From the NCBI RefSeq assembly GCF_003573695.1, contig NC_039358.1:238582345-238646344 (forward strand): a DNA stretch of 64,000 nucleotides, written 5' to 3'. The DNA comes from Papaver somniferum. Taxonomy: Eukaryota; Streptophyta; Magnoliopsida; Ranunculales; Papaveraceae. This document shows positions 33,954 to 46,957 of the stretch, piece after piece. The number at the start of each line of letters is the position of its first letter. Positions within the stretch are counted from its first letter, which is position 1. The notes beneath the pieces were generated by a model that made no database searches, was not told the origin of the DNA, and worked only from the letters and a program-made list of their open reading frames with translations. The translations under genes and the position numbers were made by a program.

Positions 33954-36900
33954 TTGAGACGAAGAATACATGAAGAAAGAAGAGCTGAGGCAGAAGAACG
34001 TGCAAATTTAACAAGGCAAAATCACGAATTAAGGATGGAGAATATAAGATTACAGAATAGAAGATCGAGAAGTATTACAAAATCATATTCAAGATCGACT
34101 AGAAGAGAAATAAGGCGAAACTCACCCACAATCAATGCTGGAAACAATATTCAAGAAGAAATATCAAATCCTAATAAAGAATATCGCGAAAATAGAGAAA
34201 GAGCTGATGATCATTACATTCCACAAAATGAAATTTTTGATGATGGGAAAAATGGTGGAAATCAAGAGAACGGACAACATCAGGGACGAAATGACCAAGA
34301 TGGCGAAGGAAATCGAGAGGAAGGAAGAAGAATTTTACATGTGAGAGAAACTCAAAGAAATCAACAGACAATTGAAGTAGAAATTGAAAGACATTGTGCT
34401 GAACAAGCACGTTTAATCTGCGAACGTGAAAGATTGAGAGCGAAAATGGAAGAACAAGAGCTTCAGGAGACAATTCGCCAGAACAATCATGACAATCGAG
34501 AAAGAAGGCATACACAAAACCGGAATAACGGTAATCTCAATGAGGAGTATGATAGAGTAAATAGGATGGCTGAAAGACAGCGAATTGAATTGATAAGAAA
34601 TGAAAAAAATCATGGAGGGGAAAATGAAAGGCATCATCATATGCGAATTCAAGATAAAAATGAGGAAGAGAATCGCAGAAGAAGACGAGATAAGGATAAT
34701 GAAGAAGAAATGCAAAATTTCACGAGAGAAGATAGACATGAACGCAGAAGAAGAGAGGCGAAATTAAAGAGACCAATGGATCAAGATTCAGGTGTAAATA
34801 AACAAATCTTGAAAGAATTAGATGAAATGAGAGGAATGCTAAATAATAGAGGAGAAGTAGGTAGAAGACAATTGGATGAAGCAATAGAAGAAGCTGCGAA
34901 AACTCCATTTACAAGGGAAGTACAATTAGGAGGAATACCACCGAAATGCAATTTGCCCGCATTAACCAGTATTTTTGATGGAACAACTTGTGCAATTCAA
35001 AACATTAAATCCTATGTGAGGTGCATGTTACAATGGGAAAATCATGATGCCGTATTGTGCAAATATTTCGCATCCAGCTTAACAGAAGAGGCGTTAAAAT
35101 AGTTTGAAGGTCTACCAAAGAACACAATAACTTCCTTCAATCATTTACAAACTACATTCTTGGGGGCATATATAAGTAATAATTCCTCGCGACCTGGTGC
35201 AGAAGATGTGTTTGGATTAAAACAAAGGATTGGTGAAAGTTTGAAACACCTGACTAAAATATGGAGAACTATGTGTAGAGAAATGGCTAGCCGTGTAGAT
35301 GAGAGAAATCAACAGACAATTGAAGTAGAAATTGAAAGACATTGTGCTGAACAAGCACGTTTAATCTGCGAACGTGAAAGATTGAGAGCGGAAATGGAAG
35401 AACAAGAGCTTCAGGAGACAATTCGCCAGAACAATCATGACAATCGAGAAAGAAGGCATACACAAAACCGGAATAACGGTAATCTCAATGAGGAGTATGA
35501 TAGAGTAAAGAGGATGGCTTAAAGACATCGAATTGAATTGATAAGAAATGAAAAAAATCATGGAGGGGAAAATGAAAGGCATCATCATATGCGAATTCAA
35601 GATAAAAATGAGGAAGAGAATCGCAGAAGAAGACGAGATGAGGATAATGAAGAAAAAATGCAAAATTTCGCGAGAGAAGATAGACATGAACGCAGAAGAA
35701 GAGAGGAGAAATTAAAGAGACCAATGGATCAAGATTCAGGTGTAAATAAACAAATCTTGAAAGAATTAGAAGAAATGAGAGGAATGCTAAATAATAGAGG
35801 AGAAGTAGGTAGAAGACAATTGGATGAAGCAATATAAGAAGCTGCGAAAACTCCATTTACAAGGGAAGTACAATTAGGAGGAATACCACCGAAATGCAAT
35901 TTGCCCGCATTAACCAGCATTTTTGATGGAACAACTTGTGCAATTCAAAACATTAAAGCCTATGTGAGGTGCATGTTACAATGGGAAAATCATGATGCCG
36001 TATTGTGCAAATATTTCGCATCCAGCTTAACAGAAGAGGCGTTAAAATAGTTTGAAGGTCTACCAAAGAACACAATAACTTCCTTCAATCATTTGCAAAC
36101 TACATTCTTGGGGGCATATATAAGTAATAATTCCTCGCGACCTGGTACAGAAGATGTGTTTGGATTAAAACAAAGGATTGGCGAAAGTTTGAAACACCTG
36201 ACTAAAAGATGGAGAACTATGTGTAGAGCAATGGCTAGCCGTGTAGATGAGAGAGATCTTGTATTATCATTTATCAATGCTATGTTTGCAACAAACCTAT
36301 TGTATGTCCAAATTTTCAGAGTCAAGAATACGATCACAATGACTGAATTGCGAGAACTTCAAGAAGAATAATTGCTCTAGAGGAAAGTAAAAATGAAATG
36401 GAATCATATCCAGTTGCAAACACCATCTCACAAACAGCGAATACAAGCTTATTACCCAAGATAATAAACACAGTGGTGAATACTTCGCAAGTACAACAAG
36501 AGAAGGTGACAAGTAACAATCAACAGAAACTGGTAGCTATAGGAAGCCGAGATCAAGAAGAGTATGAAAGAGAAATAAATTTCTACAATCGTGGAGGAAA
36601 TAACAAGATTCAAAGACTCAATCAACCGCAAGAAACTTATGGAGGTCAAAGACAAAACTATAATAGAGGCCAAGGAGGTCACAAGGTAGTACGGGAAGAA
36701 ATCAAGAAGTCACCTCTAAATGCAAGTGTGGAGAAGATATAATATTGATGGAGAATATACCAACACCATGAAACATGGGAACGGAACCACCTCCAAACCA
36801 CATAAGTCATGAGTTTTGTTCTTATCATCATTTTCATGGACATACCACAAATGATTGCAGAAATGTAAAAAGAATTATTTTGAGAATGATAGATCAAGGA

Positions 36901-37782
36901 AAACTAAACGACTTTCTGGTAGGGCATCCACAATCTCAACCACTGCCGCCACCACCAGAACATCACAAAGTGAATACGATGAAAAAGAAAGAAACATTCT
37001 TCATAGAAGTTGGTGCAAAAGCAAAAAATCTATTCTGTCACTCCATCGTACATTCATATAAGACAATTGAAAATTTTCATGATAAAGTTTTGAGTAGAGT
37101 GTTCGCAAGAGATAATGATGGAAGAGAACTTATGAATATTGCAAAAATCTCGCCACTAGAGGAATGGCAGAAACATATCATTTCTTTTACCGCAGAAGAA
37201 ATTCCCGAAGGAGAAGAGGTGCATGACAATCCATTAGTAGTAAAATTAGAAATTAATCCAAAACCGAAAGAAGATGAGGATGATGAAGCTGAAGATTCAT
37301 GGGCAATCAATAGAATTATAATCGATACTGGAAGCTCTGTGAACATCTTATTTTATCATACTTATAAAACCATGGGTGGAAGAGATAATGATCTTATACC
37401 ATCAACATATAAGATATATGGTTTTAATGGTACTGCTAACAAGCCTAAAGGGGAGGTTACTATGCGAATTCCATTGAAGGGAATATCTTCCGAAATCGTA
37501 TTTTGTATCGTCGATGTAGAATCACCCTACAATGCGTTAATTGGTCGACCTTGGCTAAATGGGATTCTAGGTGTAGCTTCAACTTTCCACCAATGCATCA
37601 AATTCCCTCACCCCAGTGGTGTAGGAATCATAAAGGGGGATTGGGTTGAAGGAAAGAGGTGTTACGAAACTGAGATAGAATCTTGCGAAGGAAGAGCAAA
37701 CAAGAAGGAAAATTGGCGACACAAAATCAAAGATACACAAAGAAGTGAGAGGTTTATGGTGGATACAATCGAAAGGAAATGA
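33954..37782 (+). pseudogene. gag-protease of element B with in-frame amber and internal duplication
   Basis: 33954-35102 encodes a long Arg/Glu-rich gag N-terminal half ending in TAG (35100-35102) directly before FEGLPKNTITSF, where related gag proteins have Trp. The frame stays open after TAG. A 948-bp tandem duplication (about 34356-35303 and 35304-36251) repeats this part; the second copy has extra stops at about 35519 and 35834 and the same TAG at 36048. After further breaks near 36370 and 36740, 36775-37782 is open: zinc-knuckle-like CSYHHFHGHTTNDC, then retropepsin IIIDTGSSVNIL (intact DTG) and ALIGRPWLNG. It ends with TGA at about 37780. No polymerase follows. Confidence 0.9.
34356..36251 (+). 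repeat. 948-bp tandem duplication within gag
   Basis: TCAACAGACAATTGAAGTAG at 34361 recurs at 35309, and the TAG codons at 35100 and 36048 are also 948 bp apart. The length is a multiple of three. Copies differ by few substitutions, some creating stops in the second copy. Unequal exchange or template switching within the gag gene could produce it. Confidence 0.92.
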
Positions 37783-38164
37783 GAAGAGATGTTGCGAAAC
37801 TAATGCTAGCTCAGAATAAAAATAATGAACATACCACTACTAAGGAAGAAGTAGCAGAAAATAATAAAGAAGCAGAGGATGACAAAGGTAATAAAAACAA
37901 GAAATGTATGAATGATTAAGTTATTGCGATACTCTCGCAATAAGAAAAATTCTCAAAAATACATTTGATTGAATGGCAAAATTGAGATTGCGAAATTCAG
38001 ATACAATATGATGATTTGCGAGACTCTGTCAGAGATAATGAATTTTGCAGAAAGTAATCAGAGAAAAATGACAAAAGAGAAAGAGGCGAACCTTTATGGC
38101 GTACACCCTAGTTCGCGAATACAATTTCGCAAGAGGAAAATGTAAGAACTAAAGTACATCATAT

Positions 38165-38675
38165 AAGGGGGTACCTGTTGCATGGCTCAGGGAAAGGCTA
38201 CACCGCCACCGGAACCTGAGTCATGGAGATTTAGGGTCAATGAAGCCCATCCGGGAGAGGCACCTTGGATTCTCAGCTTAAGCATATGACTTAGGTTGGG
38301 CGACTAAGGTAATAAGGACTCTCCCAAGGAGTGCAGATCTGATCAAGGCGCCAAGGTACACGGTTTAGTCAAGAGTGCCAGAGACGTTTAAAGCGTACTT
38401 TTCCATTCTTGACAAGTCTTGGATTATACTGCACTCGTCCTGAAGAAAACCCCACTTAGGGTGCAGTCTCGTAACCATAATCCCTATAGGTAAAAGGGAT
38501 AAGAGGCTGCGAAAACAACTGATTGTTGTTAAGACTGGATGAGAGGAGCTAACCTTGTATGGTAGAAGTACGCCTCCTTGAAGGGGCAACCAGGGGAAGA
38601 TAAGGGCGGCACCCTCCATTAGGGAGCTGATAAGTGTCTTAAGACGCAAATGTCATGAGGCTTTTTATTCGCAAG
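38165..38675 (+). other. Conserved non-coding block of element B
   Basis: This is the partner of the block at 905-1450 in element A (opposite strand). It shares ordered motifs including GGAGTGCAGA, GGCGCC, GTCAAGAGTGCC, CCCCACTTAGGGTGC and CTCCATTAGGGAGCT. It is GC-richer than its surroundings and has stops in all frames. Confidence 0.8.
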
Positions 38676-38960
38676 GATATTAAGGCTTTTCATATTTGTG
38701 CAACAATCCTGAAGAGGCAATAATATAAAAGAAAAGGATAAGACGAGATCAATGGGTTTTCGCATGAAAGTGCGAAGACGTTCTGCGATATCGTCGCAAG
38801 ACGGCAATGTCACGGGGCTTCATTTTCGCAAGAATATTTAGGCCTGTCATATTGTCGCAACATTCCTGAAGAGGCCATAATACAAAAGAAAAAGTTAAGA
38901 CAAGAAGTTAAGGTATATTCCAGTATTTAATTTGCATGAAAATGTAAGGACGTCCTGCGA
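38640..38960 (+). repeat. Degenerate tandem repeat of about 157 bp
   Basis: GACGCAAATGTCATGAGGC at 38643 recurs as GACGGCAATGTCACGGGGC at 38800. Both are followed by TTCGCAA.AATATT, ..TGTCATATT or ..TTCATATT, GCAACA.TCCTGAAGAGGC and AATA.AAAAGAAAA. A weaker third unit begins at about 38970. Confidence 0.7.
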
Positions 38961-40944
38961 TTTTGTCGCAGTGACAAGAGGTGGCATAATAAGACCTTTA
39001 ATTAGGAAGAAAAATAAGACCACACAAGAATGAGATTTTGAAAAGAAACAAAATTCACTTCGTATAAGATTGCGAAGTTATACAATAAGAAATTTTTTAT
39101 GAAATCTCTCATTTGGATTCAAATAACAGAGGTAAATATGGGAATGTATGAAATTAGAAAATGTTATTTGTCTCCATATGATAGATTTACTCAAAGATTC
39201 AAGAATTAATGATTATATTGATTAACTGTATTGCAAAGAAGAATTGTTTTAATTAATGCAGGTCAAAATGAAAGAAACACAAATATACATAAAGAAGAAA
39301 TAAATGTACAAGTATTACAAAGAATCAAAGAAACAAATAAAGACTACTTCTTAGTTAATCCTTCATTATCTTCTTCAGACTTGTTCCCTTCTTCGTCTGC
39401 ATCAGAATCTTCATCACCATCAGAACTTCCATCACTATCAGATTCTTCATCGTCAGCTTCGCTATCAGAGATAATCAAACTGGGAGTATTCTGTGGGATT
39501 TCTTCCAAGAGACAAGGATAATCAGAATGTGGGATATTATGATCGTCACAAACCATTTGGATAGTTTGATTGCGAAAATGCATAGCATCATTCTTAAAAT
39601 TCACAACAGTGATCTTGATTTGATTCTTTAATCTAGAATACTTGTCATTGCGAGAAGAAAAATTCTTTGCGAGTTCCTCATTTTCAGCTTCGAGTTCCTC
39701 AATCTTTTCACGATATCTATCTTCAGAATCTGCGAGCAAAAGACACTCAATTATTAACTTGATGAGAATTCATAAGAAGCAAAAGATTAGTAAAGAAGAG
39801 AAGTTAGTAACCTTCTCTGTCAGAAATCATATCTCTAATCAAGGTTGTATGCTCAACTTGGAGACTAACATTTACACCTAAATCTTTTCTAGTATCATCT
39901 AAGATATTCGCAGCCCAAACAAATTCATCCTCACTACTTATAAGAAGACGAGAACGAATTTGATTTTCCCTTTCGCAGAGTTCGATATTCTTGCGGTTAG
40001 CTTCATCTCGTTCTAGTTGAACTTCAAGAAGAGCCTCTTGGAATTTCGCCAAAGCCTTGGCACCTTGATCAGAGATGCGATCCTTATCATCTATGAGACC
40101 TCTAATTTTGGTTCTTAACTCATTGGTTTTCTCTTTAGAATCAAGAAGGAGACGCTTAAATCGGTTGGCTAAGCCTAAACTAGATCTATGATCAATTTCT
40201 AAGAGGCGAAATTTAGATCTAAGCTCATTTAGAGAAAGAGATGCAATTCTATCATTTGAGAATCTATTTAAGGAATTGTTAAGATGCTCAAGAAGGGTAT
40301 CATTATCCAAGGCATTAGTAAATGAACGAAGAAGGGTAGCTTCATCAGAAAGACCATAAATGTCTGCAAAAAGGATCATTTAAATAACATAAAACAACAG
40401 GATGAATGAATAAATGGAAAAGAGAAAAGTAACAATACCGTAAAGCTGATTATTAGCTTGATGAAGACTAGAGATTTTGTTCTTATACGAAGAAGAATCA
40501 ATTTCTAATTGTCTATTTTTCTCGCGAAGACCTTTAACTTCATCTTCCAATTCTTCATTCTTTTTGCGAAATTGAAGATTCTTATTTTCAAGATTTTCAC
40601 GTCTTCTCTCTAGATCTGAGGCAACAACAAAAGAAGCTTTTCCAGCCTGCGAAAAAATATAAAAAATATTAATATAGAAAGAAATTTTGAGTTATAACAA
40701 TGAAGAAGTAAAAGGATAAAAGTATACCAGACTATTGAGAGAAGTCGGGAGTCACTGATCTAGAAACTCCACGAAGAGAGCTATCACCATCCAGTAAAGG
40801 GACATCGCAAAGGGTAGCGAGAGCTTTGCATGTATTTGCGAATTGGCTATCTCTCATTCCTTGTAGAGAATCAGAAAAGAGGCCAGAGATCTTAGCCATA
40901 GAAGATTCAGGTGGAGAATCTTCACTTGCAGCAAGATCATCGTT

Positions 40945-43022
40945 TGATGAGTGCTAAAAAGTGCATATTTCTATATATTTTTCTTGGCATTTAACTCATC
41001 TTTTGTGCATTAATTCCACATTTTATCCCATATTCTGTATTTTCGTTGTTTTCAAGAATAAATTTTTTTTATTAACTAATTTTGCATTTTTAGGTAATAA
41101 ATAAAGTTTGGATGAATAGCGGAGCGGAAAAGAGCAGAAAAGTGGTGAAAAGCCAGGAGGAATCACACAAGGAAGCCGCGAAGAATGTTGTGCGCAAGAC
41201 CAAAAGGCTAGAACTGGGCTTGAAGAGGAAGAATTGTTCTTAAAGAAGATATGGGCTTGGCATACCCAAGGCCCAAAACCCTCACCCAAACCCATTTCCA
41301 ATATCCATACCCGCCTTCATCTTCAGCCGTCAGATTGGATCATCTCAGCATCCTACGGTCGCTTCATCGTCGTGCATCGAAGTCTAAAGCTCCTGTCTAA
41401 CACTACAGCACCTAACTTCATCTTGAGCCGTCAGTTTCGTTGTACTTTCGCATCCAACGGTCGCTCCTCGCTTCCTTCCATCTCGCCGTTGGATCAATCC
41501 ATCATCTTTGCATCCAACGCTTTATCTTCGCTGATCATCAAGATTCTCTCCACCTGCTCAACACCTGAGTACCCAACACCTATACCCTAAACCAAGCAGC
41601 ACCTAATCTCTTCTCCATCGACTCCATCTTCCCTCACCTCCGTCTGCAACAGCCTCACCTTCACCACCTGCTCCGCCATCAACCATGTCCGCCTCTGCCA
41701 CCACCACAACTCTCACCAAAGACATCATGGCTCCTACCAACTGAAACCCACTCTTCCCCTACTCCTCTAGCTTTCTATAACATCAATTCCTCGATCTTTT
41801 CCTCTCACAGGAACCCTAGGTTAGGGGTTGATGAAATAGATGAGCTAGAAAAGCAATTAGGGCATGGGAAGAACAAGAGAAGACGCAGGAGAAGAATAAG
41901 AGGCATGGGTCGAAGTCAGTAGCGTGTAATCGCATCAATTTGGGTAAGAATTTACCAAACCCTAGTTCTGTCAATTTGGGGTTTTTTACATAAATCCTAA
42001 TTAGGTTGAGATAGAGCATGGAGAAGACAAAGTGGGTGATATAGGGTAGGTAATTGAACCTAACTGTGATTTTCTGTCACATTAGGTAGAACCCTAATGT
42101 CTACTGTTTTGGGAATTTTTGGGTGAAAAGGGTGTAAACCCTAATTATGTAATTGGGTATAAAAGGGGATATTGGGTGAGTGTTGGAATGATGCCTGGAT
42201 TATCCAGAGCACCATCTCAGAGGCCTGGACTAGCCAGTGCCCTCAATTATCCATGTTCTGTGAATTTCAATTATAGTTCTTAATTCAGTTAATTTCAATT
42301 TCAATTTCAAATGTTAATTATGTTTATCATGTTTTTAATTACTGTCAACATGTTCTAGTTCTTCAGTTAGGGCTCAGATGAAGCCTAGTGCACTGTTGAA
42401 TGATGAATTGCTAGGATAGTCGTCTTAATGCCTGTTTTGCTTGTGCAATGGGAAGAAATCAGTGCTCTGGTATGCCTGTGATTGACTGTGCTGTCAAAAG
42501 ACAGTCAATACTAGGGGCATATCAGTGAGCAAGCTGATTTTCCTCCCATTCTAGATGTATGCATAGGATATTAAACTCAACCTAGGATCACATTGTTTGG
42601 CTAAGACACGAAGGTGGACTCTAAGCCTTAGCTTAGACCACAATACCTTATTTCAGTCACTTACAATTTCAGTCTTATTTTGCTCCCTGCTCAGCTAAAT
42701 TTCTTAGCTATCTTGCTGTTTATTTCTTGTATTTTGAAGCCTGTTGTGCATTGAAATCAGTGCACAAACTCACCCCTGCCCTTGGCTCACAGCCTTGGTT
42801 CCATGCTGTTTTGTCATCTTTGCTTTGTTAACTGTTTTGGTTCTTTGCAATTGCCATATTACTTTGCCTTGCTCACTGCCATAGTGCCTTGTCTCCATTG
42901 CTAGCTTAGGAAAATTTCTTGTATGCTCCCACTCCCTGTGGACTGATCCCTTTCTTATCTCTTATACTTAAACTTGGCCTTGTATACTTGCAAGTCTTTT
43001 TGTGTCTTTTCTAACCACACCA
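40945..43022. mobile_element. Solo LTR (2,078 bp) inserted in the antisense gene
   Basis: TGATGAGTGC...CACACCA is bounded by the 5-bp duplication TCGTT at 40940-40944 and 43023-43027. With the insert and one TCGTT removed, the minus-strand exon reads on in frame across the junction. Inside are a TATAAAAG box (42158-42165) and CTCCCTGTGGACTGATCC near the end, typical of gypsy LTRs. There is no second copy of its start within it, so it is a solo LTR left by recombination, not a full element. Short frames inside have no family features. Confidence 0.85.
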
Positions 43023-43803
43023 TCGTTGTCCTCATCACCCTTGTCACTTTCGGAATTTTCGTTAGGAGGAATATTTGAAGGAGAAGAAGAACGAACTTTC
43101 CTTTTCTTTGGAGGAGGACCAGTTGATTTTTCCCTGTGAAGAGCACCTTTACCTTTATCACCAATCTTCGCAATATCGACAGATTCTTCCACTTCAACAA
43201 TAATCTTCACACACAGATAGAAATAAGAAATGGAAGCATGGAAGTAACAGTATACTGTTTAAAATCATAAGAGAAAATTAAAGAAAATTTAAAATCATAA
43301 GAGAAAATTTCTTACCTCATCTGTGTATGAGCGAAGAGATAACAGAGTACTAGATTTCCCAGTCCTATTATAACTATCTTTCAGTTTTTGGATCTGCGGA
43401 ATGTCGCAAGGGTTAGCGAACAGAATAATAAAAATCAATAGAGAAATATAAAGTGAGTTAAATGGGAAGAAACATACTTCTTTCTCCTTATCGGGCCAAG
43501 AGAAAACCCAAGGTTGATAAGCAGCGAGATTCGCAGGAAGAACATTTGACCCAGCAATGTAGGGTCCTTTTAGCATTAAAGGAAAAACACACCATCTATC
43601 ATCTTTAGATTGGCGAGGAGTTGTGTTTTTACCAGAATGCCAGTCAATATCTTGCATGATAATTTTAGCTTCATCAATGTTATCTTTCCTTTTTAAGCGA
43701 ATAGCCCAACAAGTATTCTTTTTCTTCATGGAGATAAGTTCATAGTTCTCAAAGAAATTCGCTACTGTGTATTTCTCAGCAACTATCTCTAGGTTTGCGA
43801 ATT

Positions 43804-43828
43804 CACTACACCAAATCAAGGTTTTCCT
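43804..43828 (+). repeat. Left terminal inverted repeat of CACTA element
   Basis: CACTACACCAAATCAAGGTT and on to TTCCT; the right end, inverted, has A in place of one T. The right copy is at 54045-54069. Confidence 0.92.
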
Positions 43829-44339
43829 AACAATAGGATTCCTAACTAGTTTTATTTTGATAACTCAAATCATTCATTATAAATCTAGTAACTCTTGTAA
43901 ACGGTTAGCAAATTAAGTAATAGTTAGCATAATTAGGAATTAATTCATAAAAATTAAATAAATATTCAAAGTGTGAGATCATTAGTTATGCATCCCTAAC
44001 ATACTTTCTACTAAATCAGTATTACAAATATTCCTACCCAAAATAGATGTCTATTAAAATCAACCCCATCTTTATAACTCTTTATCATTTTTACTAGTAA
44101 CACATTTCTACCTAGCTAACACAATGATTTTTTTTGAAATTTAGGAAATGAAAAATATAATTTCAAGATTTTACAAGTCTTTTGTTTGGAACCAAAAAAT
44201 GGTTCTAATACCCTGGGATGACCTAAACCCGGAACTAATCCTGTCGGTGTGGGAACCAAAAATTGAGTTCCACTTTGCGTCGTTGACATAACCAAACCAA
44301 AATCGAGTTGCTTAACAAAAAACAGTGAGACACAACAAA

Positions 44340-45850
44340 TTTTCTTTCTCCTTCTGCGCTAAATCAAACCCTAGGCTTCTCATCGAATCAAAAGAAAAGT
44401 CAATCAAATTCGAATCCAATTGATTAAATACCCATCGTCTGATTGATTTCTCTTTGTTTCTTTAACTCATTAAATTCAGAGGAACTTGAAGAGAAGTAAT
44501 AACGATGAAGGAGATTCATTTCTGACCAACTTCGTTTTCAACTCAGTCATATCGTTTCTGGTATGATTTTTCTTCTTATTCTTCGATTACTCTTATTTCA
44601 TATTTTCAATTATGAACCTAGGGTTTAAAATTGATGGATTTTTTGAATTGGGTTCAATTGGGAGTTTCTGATTGTGATTATGATTTTATTTGGGTGATTA
44701 TGGTTAAAGATGAACTATATGTGGGAAAAAGTGGGATAATTTTGTGAAGATTAAATGGGGTTTACCTAACTGTCAATTAGCTTAATTTTGTAAGAAATTT
44801 GTTTTGTTATGTTTAAGGTTAGGTAAAAAAAATCCCATTTTGATTATGGATTTTCATTGTGACTTTAAATTATGATATTGTTTTCACATTTTGTAAAAAA
44901 ATTCCCAGTTTGTTTTCACAGCTATTATTTACTAGTTTTGCAACTGCTTGTGTGAGTTTATTGATTCATCCAAGATATTGTTCGATTATTGGATCCAAAA
45001 TTTTGTATCTCTCTGGTTTTAATTTCTTTTTTGTTCCTTGTATCAGGTTCTTTAACCAAATTATGATATTTACGAAATTCGTGAATAAATGGATCAAAAG
45101 AAAACTTTCGTCTGTGAAGGGAGGAACTCCCTTGTTCTACCAAGTGAGGCGTCCACATCGAAGAAAAAAGACCATGTTGTAGAAGATGATGAGTATTGCA
45201 TTACCAGAAGTGGGGATGAAAATACCAACTCTTGGTAACTTGGTAGCAGCTCTAGTGAAGCCGATGCCGAAGCCATTATAAACAATAGCAAAAAGAATAA
45301 AGGAACATCTCAGGAGGAAGATGACTTAGACAAAGTTCTGGCCGAGCACGATAATGCTCCCATTGTTTCAAATTACTGCTTCTCCGAAAGAAGAAAAGGT
45401 TCAAGATCAACCTGAACAGTTAGGCTCGGTTGATGCTACTGGAGGGGAGAAGGAAGCGGAGGTATAAACAGGGAAGTCTGCGGCAGCAAAGAAGAACAAA
45501 AAGGAGAAGGAGAAAAAGGCAGTTGCTGCAGCTGTAGTGGGAGTTCAGGATGCAACGCAGGAGGAAACAGAGAGTCAAAAACGTGATGACAAGCACCCGA
45601 ATCATGTTATAAAAATTCAGGAGGCTTTGCAAAGACGTAAAGAACTTGAAGAGAGAATGAGGAGGGAAGAGGAAGATAAAGAAAGGAAGGAGTAAGAAAG
45701 GCACCTCAGGCAAGAGGAACTCAAAAAACAAGCAGAAAAAGCCAAGCGAAGGAAAAAGAAAAAGAGAGGATGCTGATGAGAAAGAAGGAAGGGAAGCCTA
45801 TAACAAGGAAGCAGAAAAATGAAGCTCGTCGGCTTGAACTAATTTAGGTT
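44340..45850 (+). pseudogene. eIF5B 5' region captured in the CACTA element
   Basis: From about 45087 the sequence reads in shifting frames through DHVVEDDEYCI, SQEEDDLDKVLAE, GGEKEAEV, SAAAKKNKKEKEKKAVAAAV, PNHVIKIQEALQRRKELEER, MRREEEDKERKE and RQEELKKQAEKAKRRKKKK, then GKPITRKQKNEARRLEL. This order matches the Lys/Glu-rich N-terminal region of plant translation initiation factor eIF5B, the GTPase for ribosomal subunit joining. Several stops (45235, 45466, 45693) and frameshifts break it. A leader- and intron-like stretch (44340-45080) precedes it, so genomic DNA was taken up. The GTPase domain is absent. Confidence 0.75.
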
Positions 45851-46804
45851 TTAGAAAATCCCCCATTCTGATCTGAATGGTTGTTTTGAAATCAGGTATG
45901 AACTTCTTTTTTTTCGATTTTAAGCAGAAGGAAATCCACTAATTAACAATGTTTTAATTTTATTTCATTGTTGAGAAATATGGATTAAATGTAGATGGTG
46001 ATAAAGCATCAACCTTTAGAATTTTTCTCTAGGTAACCAAGGTTCGAAATAATGAGCTAATGGTGTGCAGATATAGTTTAGATAGATTTTGAGGTGCGAC
46101 GACAATTACGGTTGTTGAGGTTGATTAGGTTTTACGATTTGGGGATTATTCACTTGTGTGATATTATCTAACTCTGTAGCTACATAGAGAAATTACTAGT
46201 TACAATCATTGAGGTTAGAAGAAGATAAATTTAGACCTACTTCATGTTTATGCAGGATAAGGCGTTACGTATTTACGATATAGAAATGTTCATATGACTG
46301 TTTTTGCTGTCAAGCAGTGTTACTCTTTTAATTAGGAACTGCTTTCAAAATGATAAAGGTGTATCTCCATGGAGAGAACTAGAGTTGCCTTATGAAACTA
46401 TAGGGGCTTGCCCGTTGTAGAGTTTCTTTAATGCCCCTTTTCATGTTTTTTTGCCTTGCATACTTGCAGTGACTTGGTGCTTGATATTTGATACATTGAG
46501 TTTCTTTAATGCCAAGCAACTTTGACTTCTTTGACTAGTATACGAGCAATATTTAGTGTATGCTGAATCCACATGAGTCAAACATGGAGTTTGGTGAGTA
46601 AAAGGCATTATTTAGGTCACACTTCACAATAACCTTTTGTATTTTCTTAGTTTTGTGTTATTTTACTTATTGTTGAACCCATGTTGTCTGTTCATTTTGA
46701 AAGGGTCTGTGTCTGTTCATTTTTCTGCATGTTCTGCAACTGCCGGAGAAACTAAATAATTTTTTCTATGGTTGGTTAATTTTAGTTAGGAGCTGGGCAG
46801 ACAT

Positions 46805-46957
46805 GCTTGTCACTGGAGAAACTGAGGCTCGATTGCCACTGTAGTGTATCATTTGCTGATCTAGTTGATGTGAGGCATGCTCTTGCAATGATTTCTGAGT
46901 TGGCATCTAAATATCTTTATTCTAGATCGCATGCATTAGAGGTTCTACTTCGATTGT
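46805..46957 (+). pseudogene. Exon-like fragment, unassigned
   Basis: The stretch reads SFADLVDVRHALAMISELAS, then KYLYSRSHALEVLLRL, up to a GTAAGT donor at about 46957, after a stop-containing lead. The residue order looks like a helical exon but I do not recognise the family. It lies inside the CACTA element beyond the eIF5B fragment, so it may be another captured piece. Confidence 0.3.

Noticed and set aside
41234..41590. 118-residue plus-strand frame
   Set aside because: It lies wholly inside the solo LTR defined by TCGTT duplications and shows no domain.
42955..43210. Continuous minus-strand frame through 43022
   Set aside because: The part left of 43023 is LTR sequence read by chance; the true exon continues at 40944 after the insert.
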